Shown: positions 9,275 through 19,728, counted from the first letter of the stretch. The stretch is 64,000 bases of DNA from CALZKI01 sp045124055 (GCA_045124055.1 JBGVKZ010000051.1:182586-246585); one strand, 5' to 3'. Program-made: numbers and translations. The notes: generated from the letters alone by a model not told the origin.

Positions 9275-10221
9275 AGGATATGTTTCTCCTTTATATTGTG
9301 TAAAAGATAGTCTAATATAGCTTTTTCATTATAAGAAAAGTCCTGTTTATTGACCCAGGTAACTTCTTTTTCCCTACGAAACCAAGTGAGCTGTCTTTTC
9401 GCAAAATGTCTGGTATCTCTTTTAATAAGATAAATGGCTCTTTCCAGTGAAATTTCACCATTAAAATAATCCAATATTTCTTTATATCCAAGACCTTGCA
9501 TAGACACCATATCTTTGGTATAGCCTTTTTCATAGAGTGTCTTTACTTCTTCTAAAAGACCAGTTTCAAACATACTATCTACTCGTTTATCAATATTTTT
9601 ATATAGCTGTTCCCTTTCATCATTTAAAACGAAATAACAAAAATTATAAGGGGATTCCTTCTCCCGTTGTTCCTCGTTATGAAGGGAAATGGGAGTCTTT
9701 GTCTCCTCATAATACTCTAAAGCCCGAATGACCCTTTTTACATTATTTGCGTGAATAATCTTAGCAGATTCAGGGTCTACTTTTTTTAACATTTCAAAGA
9801 GCTTTGTTGTACCGCCTTCTTCTCTTGCCAGAGTCTCCAATTTTGTGCGGTAGGTCTTGTTATTTTCATTGTTATCAAAAGCAATGTCGTATAAAATGGA
9901 TTGAATATAAAAACCGGTTCCACCTGTAATAATGGGAAGTTTCCCCTTGGCATAAATTTCGTCCAAAGCTTTTTTAGAGAGTTCCTGGAATTTAACAATG
10001 TTAAATTCTTCAGAAGGTTCTAGCACATCAATCAAATGGTGAGGAACACCTTCCATTTCTTCCTTGGTAATTTTGGCTGAACCAATATCCATTCCTTTAT
10101 AAACCTGCATAGAATCCGCAGAGATAATTTCTCCATTTACAGCTTTTGCAAGACGAATGGAAAGGGCTGTTTTTCCAACCGCAGTTGGTCCTGTTAATAT
10201 AATAAGCGGTTTCTTTTTCAT
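9271..10221 (-). CDS. miaA: tRNA dimethylallyltransferase MiaA
   Basis: The 316-residue enzyme transfers a dimethylallyl group to N6 of A37 in tRNAs that read codons beginning with U. MiaB (16686-18104) then methylthiolates this modification. The P-loop is GPTAVGKTALSI near the N-terminus, followed by the substrate motif SADSMQVYKGMDIGSAK and the basic motif KRDTRHFAKRQLTWFR near the C-terminus. I place the start at 10221, after an AAAGGACAC site; a 15-codon upstream extension would overlap mutL. It overlaps the following PLP-enzyme gene by four bases. Confidence 0.96.
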   Translation of the reverse strand: MKKKPLIILTGPTAVGKTALSIRLAKAVNGEIISADSMQVYKGMDIGSAKITKEEMEGVPHHLIDVLEPSEEFNIVKFQELSKKALDEIYAKGKLPIITGGTGFYIQSILYDIAFDNNENNKTYRTKLETLAREEGGTTKLFEMLKKVDPESAKIIHANNVKRVIRALEYYEETKTPISLHNEEQREKESPYNFCYFVLNDEREQLYKNIDKRVDSMFETGLLEEVKTLYEKGYTKDMVSMQGLGYKEILDYFNGEISLERAIYLIKRDTRHFAKRQLTWFRREKEVTWVNKQDFSYNEKAILDYLLHNIKEKHIL

Positions 10222-10231
10222 AAAGTGTCCT

Positions 10232-12127
10232 TTATATAATTCGTTTAAATTTCTTTTCAATTTCATATTTACTCATAGAAATAATGGTAGGTCTTCCATG
10301 AGGGCAATGATAGGGGTTATTTAATTCTAGTAATTGGTCGATTAGTGCAACCATTTCATCTTTGGATAAACGATTATTTCCTTTGACAGCAGCCTTACAT
10401 GACATTGATGCAATTTTTTGCTCAATCGTCAATGTACCTTTGTTGTCGTCTTCGCACAATTCATCTAGCACATTTAAAAAAAGTTGTTGCTTATCATAAC
10501 CATATAAATCCATTGGCACACTTCTTAAGGCGTATTCATTTCCGCCAAATTCCTCAATACCAAAACCAAGATTCTCAAATACTTCCAAGTTTGTTTTTAA
10601 AACAGCTTCTTCTTTGGCAGATAACGAAACAATAATCGGCGGATTTAAGGTTTGAGAAATGATTTCTTTTTTCTCAAATTTTGCCATCAACTCTTCATAT
10701 TTTACTTTTTCATGAGCAGCATGCTGGTCAATAATAAACAGTTTGTCCTTAAAAGCAACTAACCAATAGGTATCAAAAATTTGACCTAAAATCTGGTATT
10801 CTTCTTTGGCATCTTTGGTTAAAAGCTTTTCTTCAAAAAAATTCATTTGCACTGGTTTTTCCACAATAATGTGGTCTTTTGCCTTGATGATATTTGAAGG
10901 TTTGTTTTCATTTTTTGCCAAAAGTTTGGAAATATCTTCGCCCAAAATGTGACCTTCTTCCCATTTTTGCAATTTTTCTTGCAAATTTCCATATTTTTCA
11001 CTATTTTCTGAATATTTAGGTGCTTCTTCACAAACTTTCGATTTCTCGATTCTTTTTGCCTCAAAAGGCTCAGGAATCGATTCTTTATATGAAATTTTTT
11101 CTTCCTTTTCTTCAACTAGGGAAACGGAAGGAATCAATTCACTTTCTTTTAATGCATTATAAATAGCATTTTTTATACTATCATAAAATTCTTTTTCTTC
11201 CGTAATTCGCACGTCCATTTTGGTTGGGTGAACATTAACATCTACCTGCTCAGGTTTGGTCTCAATGTGTAGCACCGTAAATGGAAATTTGTGCTGCATT
11301 AAAAATTCTTTATAGCCTTCTTCAATAGCACTATAAATTACTTTACTCTTAATATATCTTCCATTTAAAAAATAATTTTCAAAGCCTCTAGAACCTCTAT
11401 TTAAGGAAGGCTTTCCAAGGAATCCGGTTATGTGCATTAAAGAATGACTATAATCGATTGGGATTAAGGCCTCTGCTGTTTCCTTGCCATAAATTCTATA
11501 AATAATTTCTCTTAAATCGTTATTGCCGGAGGTATGGAATTTCACATCTTTTCCATGAATGAATTTAAAAGAAATATGTGGCTTAGATAAAGCAATATGC
11601 TCTACTAAATCAGCAATATATCCCCCTTCTGTGATAGGTGAGTTTAGGAATTTTCTTCTGGCTGGAACATTATAAAATAAATTTCTTACAATGATAGTGG
11701 TGCCATTTGGTGCACCGACCTCCGAAAATTCTACTTCCTTTGCTCCTTCTATTACATAGCGTGTGCCCAAAAGGGAATCTTTCGTTTTGGTTATCATCTC
11801 AACCTTGGCTACGGCACTAATACTGGAAAGGGCTTCACCACGAAACCCTAAAGTCTTTACTGTTTGTAAATCGTCCGATTTTTCAATTTTACTGGTGGCG
11901 TGGCGAAGAAAAGCATTTTTTACATCTGCTTTTTCTATGCCCATTCCATTATCTGTAATGCGAATCGAATCAATTCCGCCGCCTTTGATTTCAATGGTTA
12001 GAGCCGTAGCACCTGCATCAATCGCATTTTCCACCAGCTCTTTAACGACACTGGCAGGCTTTTCTACTACTTCTCCTGCAGCAATTTTATCAATCGTATT
12101 TGGGTCCAACAAATGAATGTGAGCCAT
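10232..12127 (-). CDS. mutL: DNA mismatch repair protein MutL
   Basis: The 631-residue product has the GHKL ATPase domain (ENAIDAGAT, TDNGMGIEK, GFRGEALSSISAV) in the first 330 residues, a variable linker, and a C-terminal dimerisation domain ending with CPHGRPT. The endonuclease motif DQHA-x2-E-x4-E is present (DQHAAHEKVKYE), so this is a nicking MutL of the methyl-independent type rather than the E. coli type. The start at 12127 follows a GGAGGA site; an upstream in-frame GTG-type extension overlaps mutS and is less likely. It is 11 bases downstream of mutS. Confidence 0.97.
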   Translation of the reverse strand: MAHIHLLDPNTIDKIAAGEVVEKPASVVKELVENAIDAGATALTIEIKGGGIDSIRITDNGMGIEKADVKNAFLRHATSKIEKSDDLQTVKTLGFRGEALSSISAVAKVEMITKTKDSLLGTRYVIEGAKEVEFSEVGAPNGTTIIVRNLFYNVPARRKFLNSPITEGGYIADLVEHIALSKPHISFKFIHGKDVKFHTSGNNDLREIIYRIYGKETAEALIPIDYSHSLMHITGFLGKPSLNRGSRGFENYFLNGRYIKSKVIYSAIEEGYKEFLMQHKFPFTVLHIETKPEQVDVNVHPTKMDVRITEEKEFYDSIKNAIYNALKESELIPSVSLVEEKEEKISYKESIPEPFEAKRIEKSKVCEEAPKYSENSEKYGNLQEKLQKWEEGHILGEDISKLLAKNENKPSNIIKAKDHIIVEKPVQMNFFEEKLLTKDAKEEYQILGQIFDTYWLVAFKDKLFIIDQHAAHEKVKYEELMAKFEKKEIISQTLNPPIIVSLSAKEEAVLKTNLEVFENLGFGIEEFGGNEYALRSVPMDLYGYDKQQLFLNVLDELCEDDNKGTLTIEQKIASMSCKAAVKGNNRLSKDEMVALIDQLLELNNPYHCPHGRPTIISMSKYEIEKKFKRII

Positions 12128-12138
12128 ATCTTTTCCTC

Positions 12139-14799
12139 CTACCAACGATTCAACAGTTTACGTTTGAATCTATCCAAGGTGTTTAGTGCATCAATAGGGG
12201 TCAAATTGGAAATATCCAATTCTTTAATTTCATTGATAATATCTTCATCTTTCACTGTATCAAATAAAGATAATTGGTCTAAATCTTCGTCTTTTGGCAA
12301 GACGAATTTTTTTGAATCATTTTTTACGCCTACGGTAATGTTTTGGATTTTTTCTGTAATGTCATTGTCACATAGTTCCGCTACAATTTCCTTTGCTCTA
12401 TTGATGACAATATCCGGAACACCTGCAAGTCTGGCTACCTGAATACCATAACTTTTATCTGCACCGCCCTTGACAATCTTTCGCAAAAAGACAATGTCAT
12501 CGCCTTTTTCTTTTACGGCAATACAATAGTTATTCACATTACTCATTTTTCCTTCTAATTCCGTCAGTTCGTGGTAATGGGTAGCAAATAAAGTTTTTGC
12601 ACCCAACACTTTGCGATTACTAATGTGTTCAATAACCGCCCAAGCAATACTCAATCCGTCAAAGGTGGAAGTACCTCTACCAATTTCATCTAAAATAAGA
12701 AGGCTATTAGAAGTTGCATTTCTTAAAATATTAGCAACTTCGTTCATTTCTACCATAAAGGTACTTTGTCCACTGGACAAATCATCGGAAGCACCTACAC
12801 GGGTAAAGATTCTGTCAACAATACCTATATTCGCTTTTGCGGCGGGAACGAAGCTACCAATTTGAGCCATCAAAACAATCAATGCCGTTTGTCTCATATA
12901 AGTGGATTTACCTGCCATATTAGGCCCTGTAATAATAGAAATACAGTTGTTTCCATTGTCCAGATAGGTGTCGTTAGATACAAACATATCGTTGACAATC
13001 ATTTTTTCGACTACCGGGTGTCTTCCTTCTTTAATATCTATCATTCCTTTATCATTGAGACGAGGTCTGACATAACCATTTCTCTCTGCTACAAAAGAAA
13101 GGGAAGTAAATACGTCCAATTTTGCAATCGCTTTAGCAGTTTTCTGAATTCGTTCTATTTCACAGGAAATGGCATCTCTGATTTCACAGAACAATTCATA
13201 CTCTAAAGAAACCAGCTTGTCTTCTGCATTTAAAATAGTATCTTCCAGTTCCTTCAATTTTGGAGTGGTATAACGTTCTGCATTAGCAAGCGTCTGTTTA
13301 CGGATGTAGTCTTCCGGCACCAGTTCCTTATAGGAATTTGTTACTTCAAAATAATAGCCAAAGACTTTGTTATATTTAATTTTTAGGTTTTTAATGCCGG
13401 TTCTTGCCCTGTCTTCTTCTTCCAACTTTGCAAGCCAGCTTTTTCCTTCTGTTTTTGCTTTTCTTAAGTTATCAATTAACTCGTTAAAGCCGTCTTTAAT
13501 GATGCCACCTTCTCTAACTAAAATAGGCGGTTCTTCCACGATGGAATCATCAATTAAATGATAAATATCTAAAAGAGCATCTATTTCTTCATTGATTTGA
13601 TTTAATAGTTCTTTTTCAAAAGAAGAAAGTACTGTTTTAATATGTGGAAGCATTTTAAGAGAAGATGCAAAAGCAATCAAATCTCTTGGATTTGCCGTTT
13701 TATAACTAATTCGTCCAAGGAGACGTTCTAAGTCATAAATAGGATTTAAATATTCGCGAATTTCATCTCTTGATACAGTGTCTTTATTCAATTCTTCAAT
13801 GGCATCTAAACGACGATTAATTTCGTCTTTTTCAATAAGGGGCTGCTCAATATAGCTTCTTAGACATCTACCGCCCATAGCGGTTTTGGTCTTATCGAGT
13901 ACCCATAAAAGAGAGCCTCTTTTTTGTTTTTCGCGTAAAGTCTCCACAAGCTCCAGATTTCGTCTTGTAGAGCTATCCAGCAACATAAATTTGCTTGGTA
14001 AATATGGAACTAAATGGGTAAAATGAGATAAATCCGTTTTTTGTGTCTCGTATAAATATAAAAGCAATGCTCCTGCTGCAATCATTCCAACAGGAAAATC
14101 TTCGATTCCAAGTCCAGTTAACACATTAACTTTAAAATGTTTCATCAGGCACTTTTTACAGGCATCATCATCAAAATAATGAGATTCCAGTGGGTTGACA
14201 CAAATATGTAATCTGCCACGTAAATCTTCAATATCCATACCACTTAATAAAAAAGCATCATTACAGATAATCTCACTGGGAGCATATTTCATAAGTTCAT
14301 CGGTTAATTTTTTAATCGTTTCTACTTCCGTAACAAAATAATCTCCCGTGGTAACGTCCGCAACAGAAATACCGATTTTTTCAGGCAGATAAGTAATACA
14401 CATAATGTAATTATTTCTATTTTCATCAATCGCCTGAGGATTCGTATTGGTGCCAGGAGTTACAATACGAACGACTTCTCTTTTTACAATGCCCTTTGCT
14501 AATTTTGGATCTTCTACCTGCTCACAAATAGCAACTTTATAGCCTCTAGATACTAATTTATTTAGATAGCTTTCTACGGCGTGATAAGGCACGCCGCACA
14601 TTGGGGCTCTTTCTTCCAAGCCACAGCTTTTTCCTGTCAGTGTAATCTCCAGTTCTTTTGATGCAGTAATGGCATCTTCAAAGAACATTTCATAAAAGTC
14701 ACCCAAACGATAAAAAAGAATACAATCCTTGTAGGCACTTTTGGTTTCCATATATTGTTGCATCATTGGTGTCAAGTCTGACATATTGATTTCTGGCAT
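12139..14799 (-). CDS. mutS: DNA mismatch recognition protein MutS
   Basis: The product is about 886 residues. The N-terminal mismatch-reading domain contains LGDFYEMFFEDA, with the Phe and Glu that contact the mismatch. Connector, lever and clamp domains follow. The C-terminal ABC-type ATPase has Walker A GPNMAGKSTYMRQ and Walker B ILDEIGRGTSTFDG. I chose the ATG at 14799, preceded by AAGAAGGAT; the frame stays open 13 codons further upstream without a good site. MutS leads the mutS-mutL-miaA-PLP enzyme operon. Upstream, the SulP gene ends in a strong terminator, so this operon probably has its own promoter in a very short gap, or some read-through occurs. Confidence 0.97.
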   Translation of the reverse strand: MPEINMSDLTPMMQQYMETKSAYKDCILFYRLGDFYEMFFEDAITASKELEITLTGKSCGLEERAPMCGVPYHAVESYLNKLVSRGYKVAICEQVEDPKLAKGIVKREVVRIVTPGTNTNPQAIDENRNNYIMCITYLPEKIGISVADVTTGDYFVTEVETIKKLTDELMKYAPSEIICNDAFLLSGMDIEDLRGRLHICVNPLESHYFDDDACKKCLMKHFKVNVLTGLGIEDFPVGMIAAGALLLYLYETQKTDLSHFTHLVPYLPSKFMLLDSSTRRNLELVETLREKQKRGSLLWVLDKTKTAMGGRCLRSYIEQPLIEKDEINRRLDAIEELNKDTVSRDEIREYLNPIYDLERLLGRISYKTANPRDLIAFASSLKMLPHIKTVLSSFEKELLNQINEEIDALLDIYHLIDDSIVEEPPILVREGGIIKDGFNELIDNLRKAKTEGKSWLAKLEEEDRARTGIKNLKIKYNKVFGYYFEVTNSYKELVPEDYIRKQTLANAERYTTPKLKELEDTILNAEDKLVSLEYELFCEIRDAISCEIERIQKTAKAIAKLDVFTSLSFVAERNGYVRPRLNDKGMIDIKEGRHPVVEKMIVNDMFVSNDTYLDNGNNCISIITGPNMAGKSTYMRQTALIVLMAQIGSFVPAAKANIGIVDRIFTRVGASDDLSSGQSTFMVEMNEVANILRNATSNSLLILDEIGRGTSTFDGLSIAWAVIEHISNRKVLGAKTLFATHYHELTELEGKMSNVNNYCIAVKEKGDDIVFLRKIVKGGADKSYGIQVARLAGVPDIVINRAKEIVAELCDNDITEKIQNITVGVKNDSKKFVLPKDEDLDQLSLFDTVKDEDIINEIKELDISNLTPIDALNTLDRFKRKLLNRW

Positions 14800-14847
14800 T
14801 CTTTTATCCTTCTTCTTAAGCTTAAAATGAACAGGCAATTCCTATTC

Positions 14848-14892
14848 AAAAATAAAATGAACGGGTGCACTTTATGTGGTGCATACCCGTTC
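14848..14892 (-). terminator. Rho-independent terminator after the SulP gene
   Basis: On the minus strand, the stem GAACGGGT pairs with ACCCGTTC, with an inner GCAC/GTGC pairing, a two-base bulge and an 8-base loop. It is followed by ATTTTATTTTT. It lies 23 bases after the SulP stop codon and just before mutS. Confidence 0.88.
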
Positions 14893-14915
14893 AATATAAT
14901 ACCATAAAACAGTGG

Positions 14916-16565
14916 CTATTGCAAATCTTCCGCACGTTTCAAAGCGTCATCAATATGTGGGCAGAAATTATCTTCTCCCACGATTTTATCGAAGCCCGCT
15001 TTCTTTATTGTACGCATTGGCTGTTCGTTTACGTGTGATAAAATAAGTGTCATATGATTTTTCTTACATTTTTCATAAAGTTGTTCCAAAGTATGCATCG
15101 CAGTTGCATCTAAGGCATTTACACTTCTCATTCTTAAAATCAGCACTTTATCTTTTTCTTTTAAGCTGATATTTAAAATCTTATCGGCGGCACCAAAGAA
15201 TAAAGGTCCGCTAATTTCATATACTACGGTGTGTTTTGGAACTTGTCTTAATGAAATACTATCTGGGTCATTTTCATCATCAACATATTTCCAGCCTTCT
15301 ACTTCGGTTACTTCACTCATACGCTTCATAAATAAAATGGCGGTTAAAACCATACCTACTTCAATAGCTACTACCAAGTCAAACATAACCGTAAGTACGA
15401 AAGTTAAAACTAAAACTAAAATATCGCTTTTGGGTGCAGTTTTACATAAATGGACAAATTTTCTCCATTCAGACATATTATAAGCTACCATAAATAAAAT
15501 AGCCGCAATCGTTGGCATTGGAATTAAACCAGCATATGGCATAAGAACTACTAAAATCAATAACAAGACCACAGAATGAACCATTCCGGCGATTGGAGTT
15601 CTACCACCATTTTTTACGTTAGCTGCTGTTCTTGCAATAGCACCCGTAGCTGGAATACCACCAAATAAGGCACTTCCTACGTTACCAATACCCTGTGCCA
15701 CCAATTCCATATTCGAACGATGCCTGCTATTTACCATACTGTCTGCAACAACGCAGGAAAGTAAGGATTCGATAGCTGCTAAAATCGCAATCGTAAAGGC
15801 ATCTGGAAGGACATTTCTTACTGTTTCAAAGCTAAAACTTGGAATTTGGAATTTGGGTAAATCAGAAGTAATGGTATACAATTCTCCGATAGTTTTTACA
15901 TTCATATTAAGTCCGGAAACCATAAAAATACCAACAAATACTGCAATTAACGAGCCTGGAATTTTCTTTAAAAATCCTGGTAACATTGGCCAAATAATTA
16001 AAATAGCAAGACAAACCACACCTACCAGTACAGCTGACCAGTTAATTGTGCCAATATGACGAATTACTTCTTCTATCTTTTCTACAGTTTCGATGGCATT
16101 TACACTTGGGTCTGTGGTTAATCCCAGGAAGGATTTAATCTGTCCTACCACAATCGTAATGGCAATACCTGCTGTGAAACCTGTGGTAATGGTATATGGA
16201 ATAAATTTGATTAAGCTACCAAATTTTAATAATCCCATTAAAATCAAAATAATACCGGCTAAAATGGTTGCAACAATCAATCCGTCCATACCATTTTTTG
16301 CGACAATTCCGGCAACGATTGTGGCAAAAGCCGCTGTTGGTCCGGAAATCTGTACTCTACTTCCTCCGAAAAAGGAAATTAAGAAACCAGCAATAATTGC
16401 GGTATAAATACCTTTTTCAGGGGTGACGCCTGAAGCCAATGCTAAGGCAATCGATAAAGGCAAGGCTATAATCGCAACAATAACGCCTGCAATTACGTCT
16501 TTTATAAATTGTTCTTTTGTGTATGTTTTCATTACAGAAAACAACTTTGGTTTAAGTTTCTCCAT
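14916..16565 (-). CDS. SulP/SLC26-family anion transporter with STAS domain
   Basis: This 549-residue SulP permease has about 10-14 membrane segments beginning with DVIAGVIVAIIALPLSIALA and GGSRVQISGPTAAF, the family signature around helix 3. The C-terminal cytoplasmic STAS domain (residues about 440-549) contains NALDATAMHTLEQL. Family members carry sulfate, bicarbonate or other anions; the substrate cannot be read from sequence. The start follows GAGGAGAAAAACAG. It sits between two terminators, so it looks monocistronic. Confidence 0.93.
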   Translation of the reverse strand: MEKLKPKLFSVMKTYTKEQFIKDVIAGVIVAIIALPLSIALALASGVTPEKGIYTAIIAGFLISFFGGSRVQISGPTAAFATIVAGIVAKNGMDGLIVATILAGIILILMGLLKFGSLIKFIPYTITTGFTAGIAITIVVGQIKSFLGLTTDPSVNAIETVEKIEEVIRHIGTINWSAVLVGVVCLAILIIWPMLPGFLKKIPGSLIAVFVGIFMVSGLNMNVKTIGELYTITSDLPKFQIPSFSFETVRNVLPDAFTIAILAAIESLLSCVVADSMVNSRHRSNMELVAQGIGNVGSALFGGIPATGAIARTAANVKNGGRTPIAGMVHSVVLLLILVVLMPYAGLIPMPTIAAILFMVAYNMSEWRKFVHLCKTAPKSDILVLVLTFVLTVMFDLVVAIEVGMVLTAILFMKRMSEVTEVEGWKYVDDENDPDSISLRQVPKHTVVYEISGPLFFGAADKILNISLKEKDKVLILRMRSVNALDATAMHTLEQLYEKCKKNHMTLILSHVNEQPMRTIKKAGFDKIVGEDNFCPHIDDALKRAEDLQ

Positions 16566-16589
16566 CTGTTTTTCTCCTCATAAATCCAT

Positions 16590-16628
16590 AAAAAAACTCG
16601 TGAATATGTAAAAATATCACACGAGTTT
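16590..16628 (-). terminator. Rho-independent terminator after miaB
   Basis: On the minus strand, AAACTCGTG pairs with CACGAGTTT across a 16- to 17-base AT-rich loop and runs straight into TTTTATGG. It closes the long operon ending in miaB, about 58 bases after its stop codon. Confidence 0.8.
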
Positions 16629-16685
16629 AATATTATTCCTTTATTTTTTCAATTTCAATGACAAAATAGACAAGAATTTGTCAAA

Positions 16686-18104
16686 TTAGGACTCATTATT
16701 TGCCATATGTCCCACATAATAAAATCCATGGCATTCCTCCAACACAACGTCTACAATCGAACCAATTAAACTAGCGTCCCCAGGGAAATGCACAATAATG
16801 TTGTTAGATAGTCTTCCTGTCACTAAGCTTTCATCATGTTCATTGATTTCTTCCACTAAAGCCGACATCGTTTTTCCCTGTAAAAGACTAACTCTTTCAC
16901 GTGCCATTTCCTGCACAGTGCTAAGAACTCTGTCAAAATTGCGTTTGACCACATCTTCCGGCACTTGATTTTCCATTGCTGCCGCCGGTGTACCGGTTCT
17001 CTTAGAATAAATAAACGTAAAGGCGTTTTCATACTGCACCTTTTTAATGACATCGATTGTATCATCAACATCTTCATCAGTTTCTCCCGGGAAACCTACA
17101 ATAATATCCGTGGTTAACGCAATGTCCGGAATTTCCCGTCTAATTTTTAAAGCTAATTCAATATATTTTTCTTTGTCATAACGACGATTCATAGCACTTA
17201 AAATTCTACTGGAACCAGATTGCAATGGCAAATGCAAATGCTTACAAATTTTTTTAGAATTTTTCATTACTTCAATCAGTTCATCTGATAAATCCTTTGG
17301 GTGAGAGGTCATAAAACGAATTCGCTCCAACCCTTCAATCTTTTCAATTTCCTGTAAAAGTTTTGCAAAAGTAATTGGATTTTCTAGATTTTTGCCGTAG
17401 GAATTGACGTTTTGACCAAGTAACATAATTTCTACTACACCATCTTTAACAAGAGCCTCTATTTCACGAATAATTTCTTTTGGTTCTCTGCTACGTTCTC
17501 TACCTCGTACATAAGGTACAATACAGTAGCTACAAAAATTGTTACAGCCAAACATAATATTAATACCAGATTTGAAGGAGAATTTGCGTTCTACCGGTAA
17601 ATCTTCTACAATTTGGTCTGTATCCTCCCAAATATCAATTATCATACTATCGTTCTCAAACATACGCACTAAAAGTTCCGCAAATTTATAGATATTATGC
17701 GTACCAAAAATTAAATCTACAAATCGATAGCTTTTTTTAATTTTTTCAATTACCGATGCTTCCTGCATCATACAGCCGCAAAGTGCAATCTTTTTATATG
17801 GATTTTTTTTCTTCTGAGGCTGCAAGGCACCAAGACGACCATAAACTCGTTGGTTGGCATTATCTCTTACGGTACAGGTGTTATAAATGACAAAATCAGC
17901 TGTTTCATCTTCGATGAGTTGATAGCCGACTCTTTCCAAAATACCAACTAATTTTTCGGAATCTCTGGCATTCATCTGACAGCCAAAGGTGGTAACACAA
18001 CAAGTTGGTTTTCTGCCCAGTTCCTGTTCTAATTTTTTAACATAAACTGCGGCTTTATCCATATATTCATATTGCAATTTTGCTTCCTTTGTTAATTCGC
18101 TCAT
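16686..18104 (-). CDS. miaB: tRNA-2-methylthio-N6-dimethylallyladenosine synthase MiaB
   Basis: The 472-residue radical-SAM methylthiotransferase has three parts. The N-terminal UPF0004 domain starts with TFGCQMNARDSEKL. The radical-SAM core has the CxxxCxxC cluster motif in GCNNFCSYCIVPYVRGRERS. A C-terminal TRAM-like domain covers about the last 65 residues. It adds the methylthio group at C2 of i6A37 made by MiaA. It is separated from the upstream Enzyme I gene by only 8 bases and is followed by a terminator, so it is the last gene of that operon. Confidence 0.96.
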   Translation of the reverse strand: MSELTKEAKLQYEYMDKAAVYVKKLEQELGRKPTCCVTTFGCQMNARDSEKLVGILERVGYQLIEDETADFVIYNTCTVRDNANQRVYGRLGALQPQKKKNPYKKIALCGCMMQEASVIEKIKKSYRFVDLIFGTHNIYKFAELLVRMFENDSMIIDIWEDTDQIVEDLPVERKFSFKSGINIMFGCNNFCSYCIVPYVRGRERSREPKEIIREIEALVKDGVVEIMLLGQNVNSYGKNLENPITFAKLLQEIEKIEGLERIRFMTSHPKDLSDELIEVMKNSKKICKHLHLPLQSGSSRILSAMNRRYDKEKYIELALKIRREIPDIALTTDIIVGFPGETDEDVDDTIDVIKKVQYENAFTFIYSKRTGTPAAAMENQVPEDVVKRNFDRVLSTVQEMARERVSLLQGKTMSALVEEINEHDESLVTGRLSNNIIVHFPGDASLIGSIVDVVLEECHGFYYVGHMANNES

Positions 18105-18112
18105 ATCTTCTC

Positions 18113-19726
18113 CTAATCTAATTCTCTAATAAATTTTCGTAAGGACAAAATAAACTGTGGACTAACAGACAGTTCATCTACACCTAATTCTATAAATTCC
18201 TTGGTATATTGTGTATTGGATGCCAATTCACCACAAATACAAACCGGAATTCCTGCTTCGTGAGCACTTTTTACGGTGATTTCAATTAATCTTAAAATGC
18301 TCTTATTACAGGTAGTGTAATATTCTGCCACAGAAGGATTTAATCTGTCAATAGCGAGAGCATATTGCGTCAAATCATTTGTTCCAATGCTAAAAAAGTC
18401 TACTTCCCCAGCTAATTCCTTGGAAATCATAACTGCCGCTGGGGTTTCAATCATAAGCCCCCACTTTGGAACAGTAAATTCTTTTCCTTCATCTTCCAAT
18501 TCTTTTTTTACTTCTTCGTTTATCTCTTTGATTTTTTCCACATCATAAAAGCAGGAAATCATTGGATATAAAAGTTTTAAATTACCAAGTCGATTGGCTC
18601 TGTAAATTGCCTTCAACTGATTTTTAAACATTTCCGGATGTTTGAAGCAAAAACGTATACCTCTACATCCCATAGCCGGATTGGCTTCTACTTCGTGATA
18701 AAGATAGGGTAATTCTTTATCAGAGCCTAAATCCATCGTACGAATTACAATGCTGCTGGCAGGCATAGCCTCACTTAATTTTGAATAATTTTTCAGCAGT
18801 TCTTCTTCTGTTGGAATATGAGAACTGGAAAGGAAATCATATTCCGTTCGATATAAGCCAATGCCTTCACCATCTTGGTCAATCACATTTTTTACTTCCT
18901 GCACATAACCAATGTTGGCGTGTAAGCCTATTTTTTTACCAGATTTGGTAACTGTTGGCAAACCAGCATACTCTTTTAATGCATTGTGGGAATGTAAAAA
19001 CTTGGCTTTTTCTTTTTCATATAAAATACATGCACTTTCATCTGGCGAAATAAAAAGTTTCCCATTTTCTCCATCAATAATACCTTTTTTATTATGCCAT
19101 TCGTTATTGATTACTCCACCAAATAAATATGGAATATTTCGTTCTGTGGCCATTAAAGATACATGAGAAGTAAATCCACCATGGTGAGTTACAATACCAA
19201 TCACATTTTCCTGGCTAAACATCAACACTTCACTTGGCGTTAAGGATTTCGCAACAATAATCACTGGTTCTTCAAACTGCAACGTTGCATTTTTTTGATG
19301 ATTTAAAATTCTTAGCACCCTATCACAAACATCGTTGATGTCATCAATTCTCTCAAGAACTAAAGTATCTAACAGTTTACTTAATTCTACACAAACTAAC
19401 TGACAGACTTTCCATACCGCAAACTGCACATTACAGGAATAGGTCTTGATGTATTCCGTAATACGATTTAACATTACCTCGTCTCGAAGAAGCATTTCGT
19501 GAGCTGCAAAAATCTTCGCTTCGTTCATATTATTTTTTTCCAAAGCCATTTTGGATAAAATAGAAAGCTCTTCCATACAGTCTTTAACAGCTTTATTTAA
19601 CAATTCAATTTCCGTATCAACATTTTCGCATTTGGTCATAACTGGATAGAATTTCTCATTTTCATAGTAATAAAGTTTTCCCATCTCAATTCCACTATGA
19701 CCTGTTAAAAATTGATTTATTTCCAT
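18113..19726 (-). CDS. ptsI: Phosphoenolpyruvate-protein phosphotransferase (PTS Enzyme I)
   Basis: The 537-residue protein has the three-part layout of Enzyme I: an N-terminal HPr-binding helical region (about 20-145), the phosphohistidine domain, and a C-terminal PEP-binding TIM barrel. The phospho-accepting histidine is His188 in GGFTSHVSLMA. The PEP site contains the arginine in GLYRTEYDFL and Cys498 in CGELAS, both conserved in active Enzyme I. It would pass phosphate from PEP to HPr. No ptsH is adjacent; instead it lies between proA (2-base gap) and miaB. It is slightly shorter than the usual 570 residues. It could serve a regulatory PTS, but the N-terminus lacks a GAF domain, so it is not PtsP. 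Confidence 0.88.
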   Translation of the reverse strand: MEINQFLTGHSGIEMGKLYYYENEKFYPVMTKCENVDTEIELLNKAVKDCMEELSILSKMALEKNNMNEAKIFAAHEMLLRDEVMLNRITEYIKTYSCNVQFAVWKVCQLVCVELSKLLDTLVLERIDDINDVCDRVLRILNHQKNATLQFEEPVIIVAKSLTPSEVLMFSQENVIGIVTHHGGFTSHVSLMATERNIPYLFGGVINNEWHNKKGIIDGENGKLFISPDESACILYEKEKAKFLHSHNALKEYAGLPTVTKSGKKIGLHANIGYVQEVKNVIDQDGEGIGLYRTEYDFLSSSHIPTEEELLKNYSKLSEAMPASSIVIRTMDLGSDKELPYLYHEVEANPAMGCRGIRFCFKHPEMFKNQLKAIYRANRLGNLKLLYPMISCFYDVEKIKEINEEVKKELEDEGKEFTVPKWGLMIETPAAVMISKELAGEVDFFSIGTNDLTQYALAIDRLNPSVAEYYTTCNKSILRLIEITVKSAHEAGIPVCICGELASNTQYTKEFIELGVDELSVSPQFILSLRKFIRELD

Positions 19727-19728
19727 AA

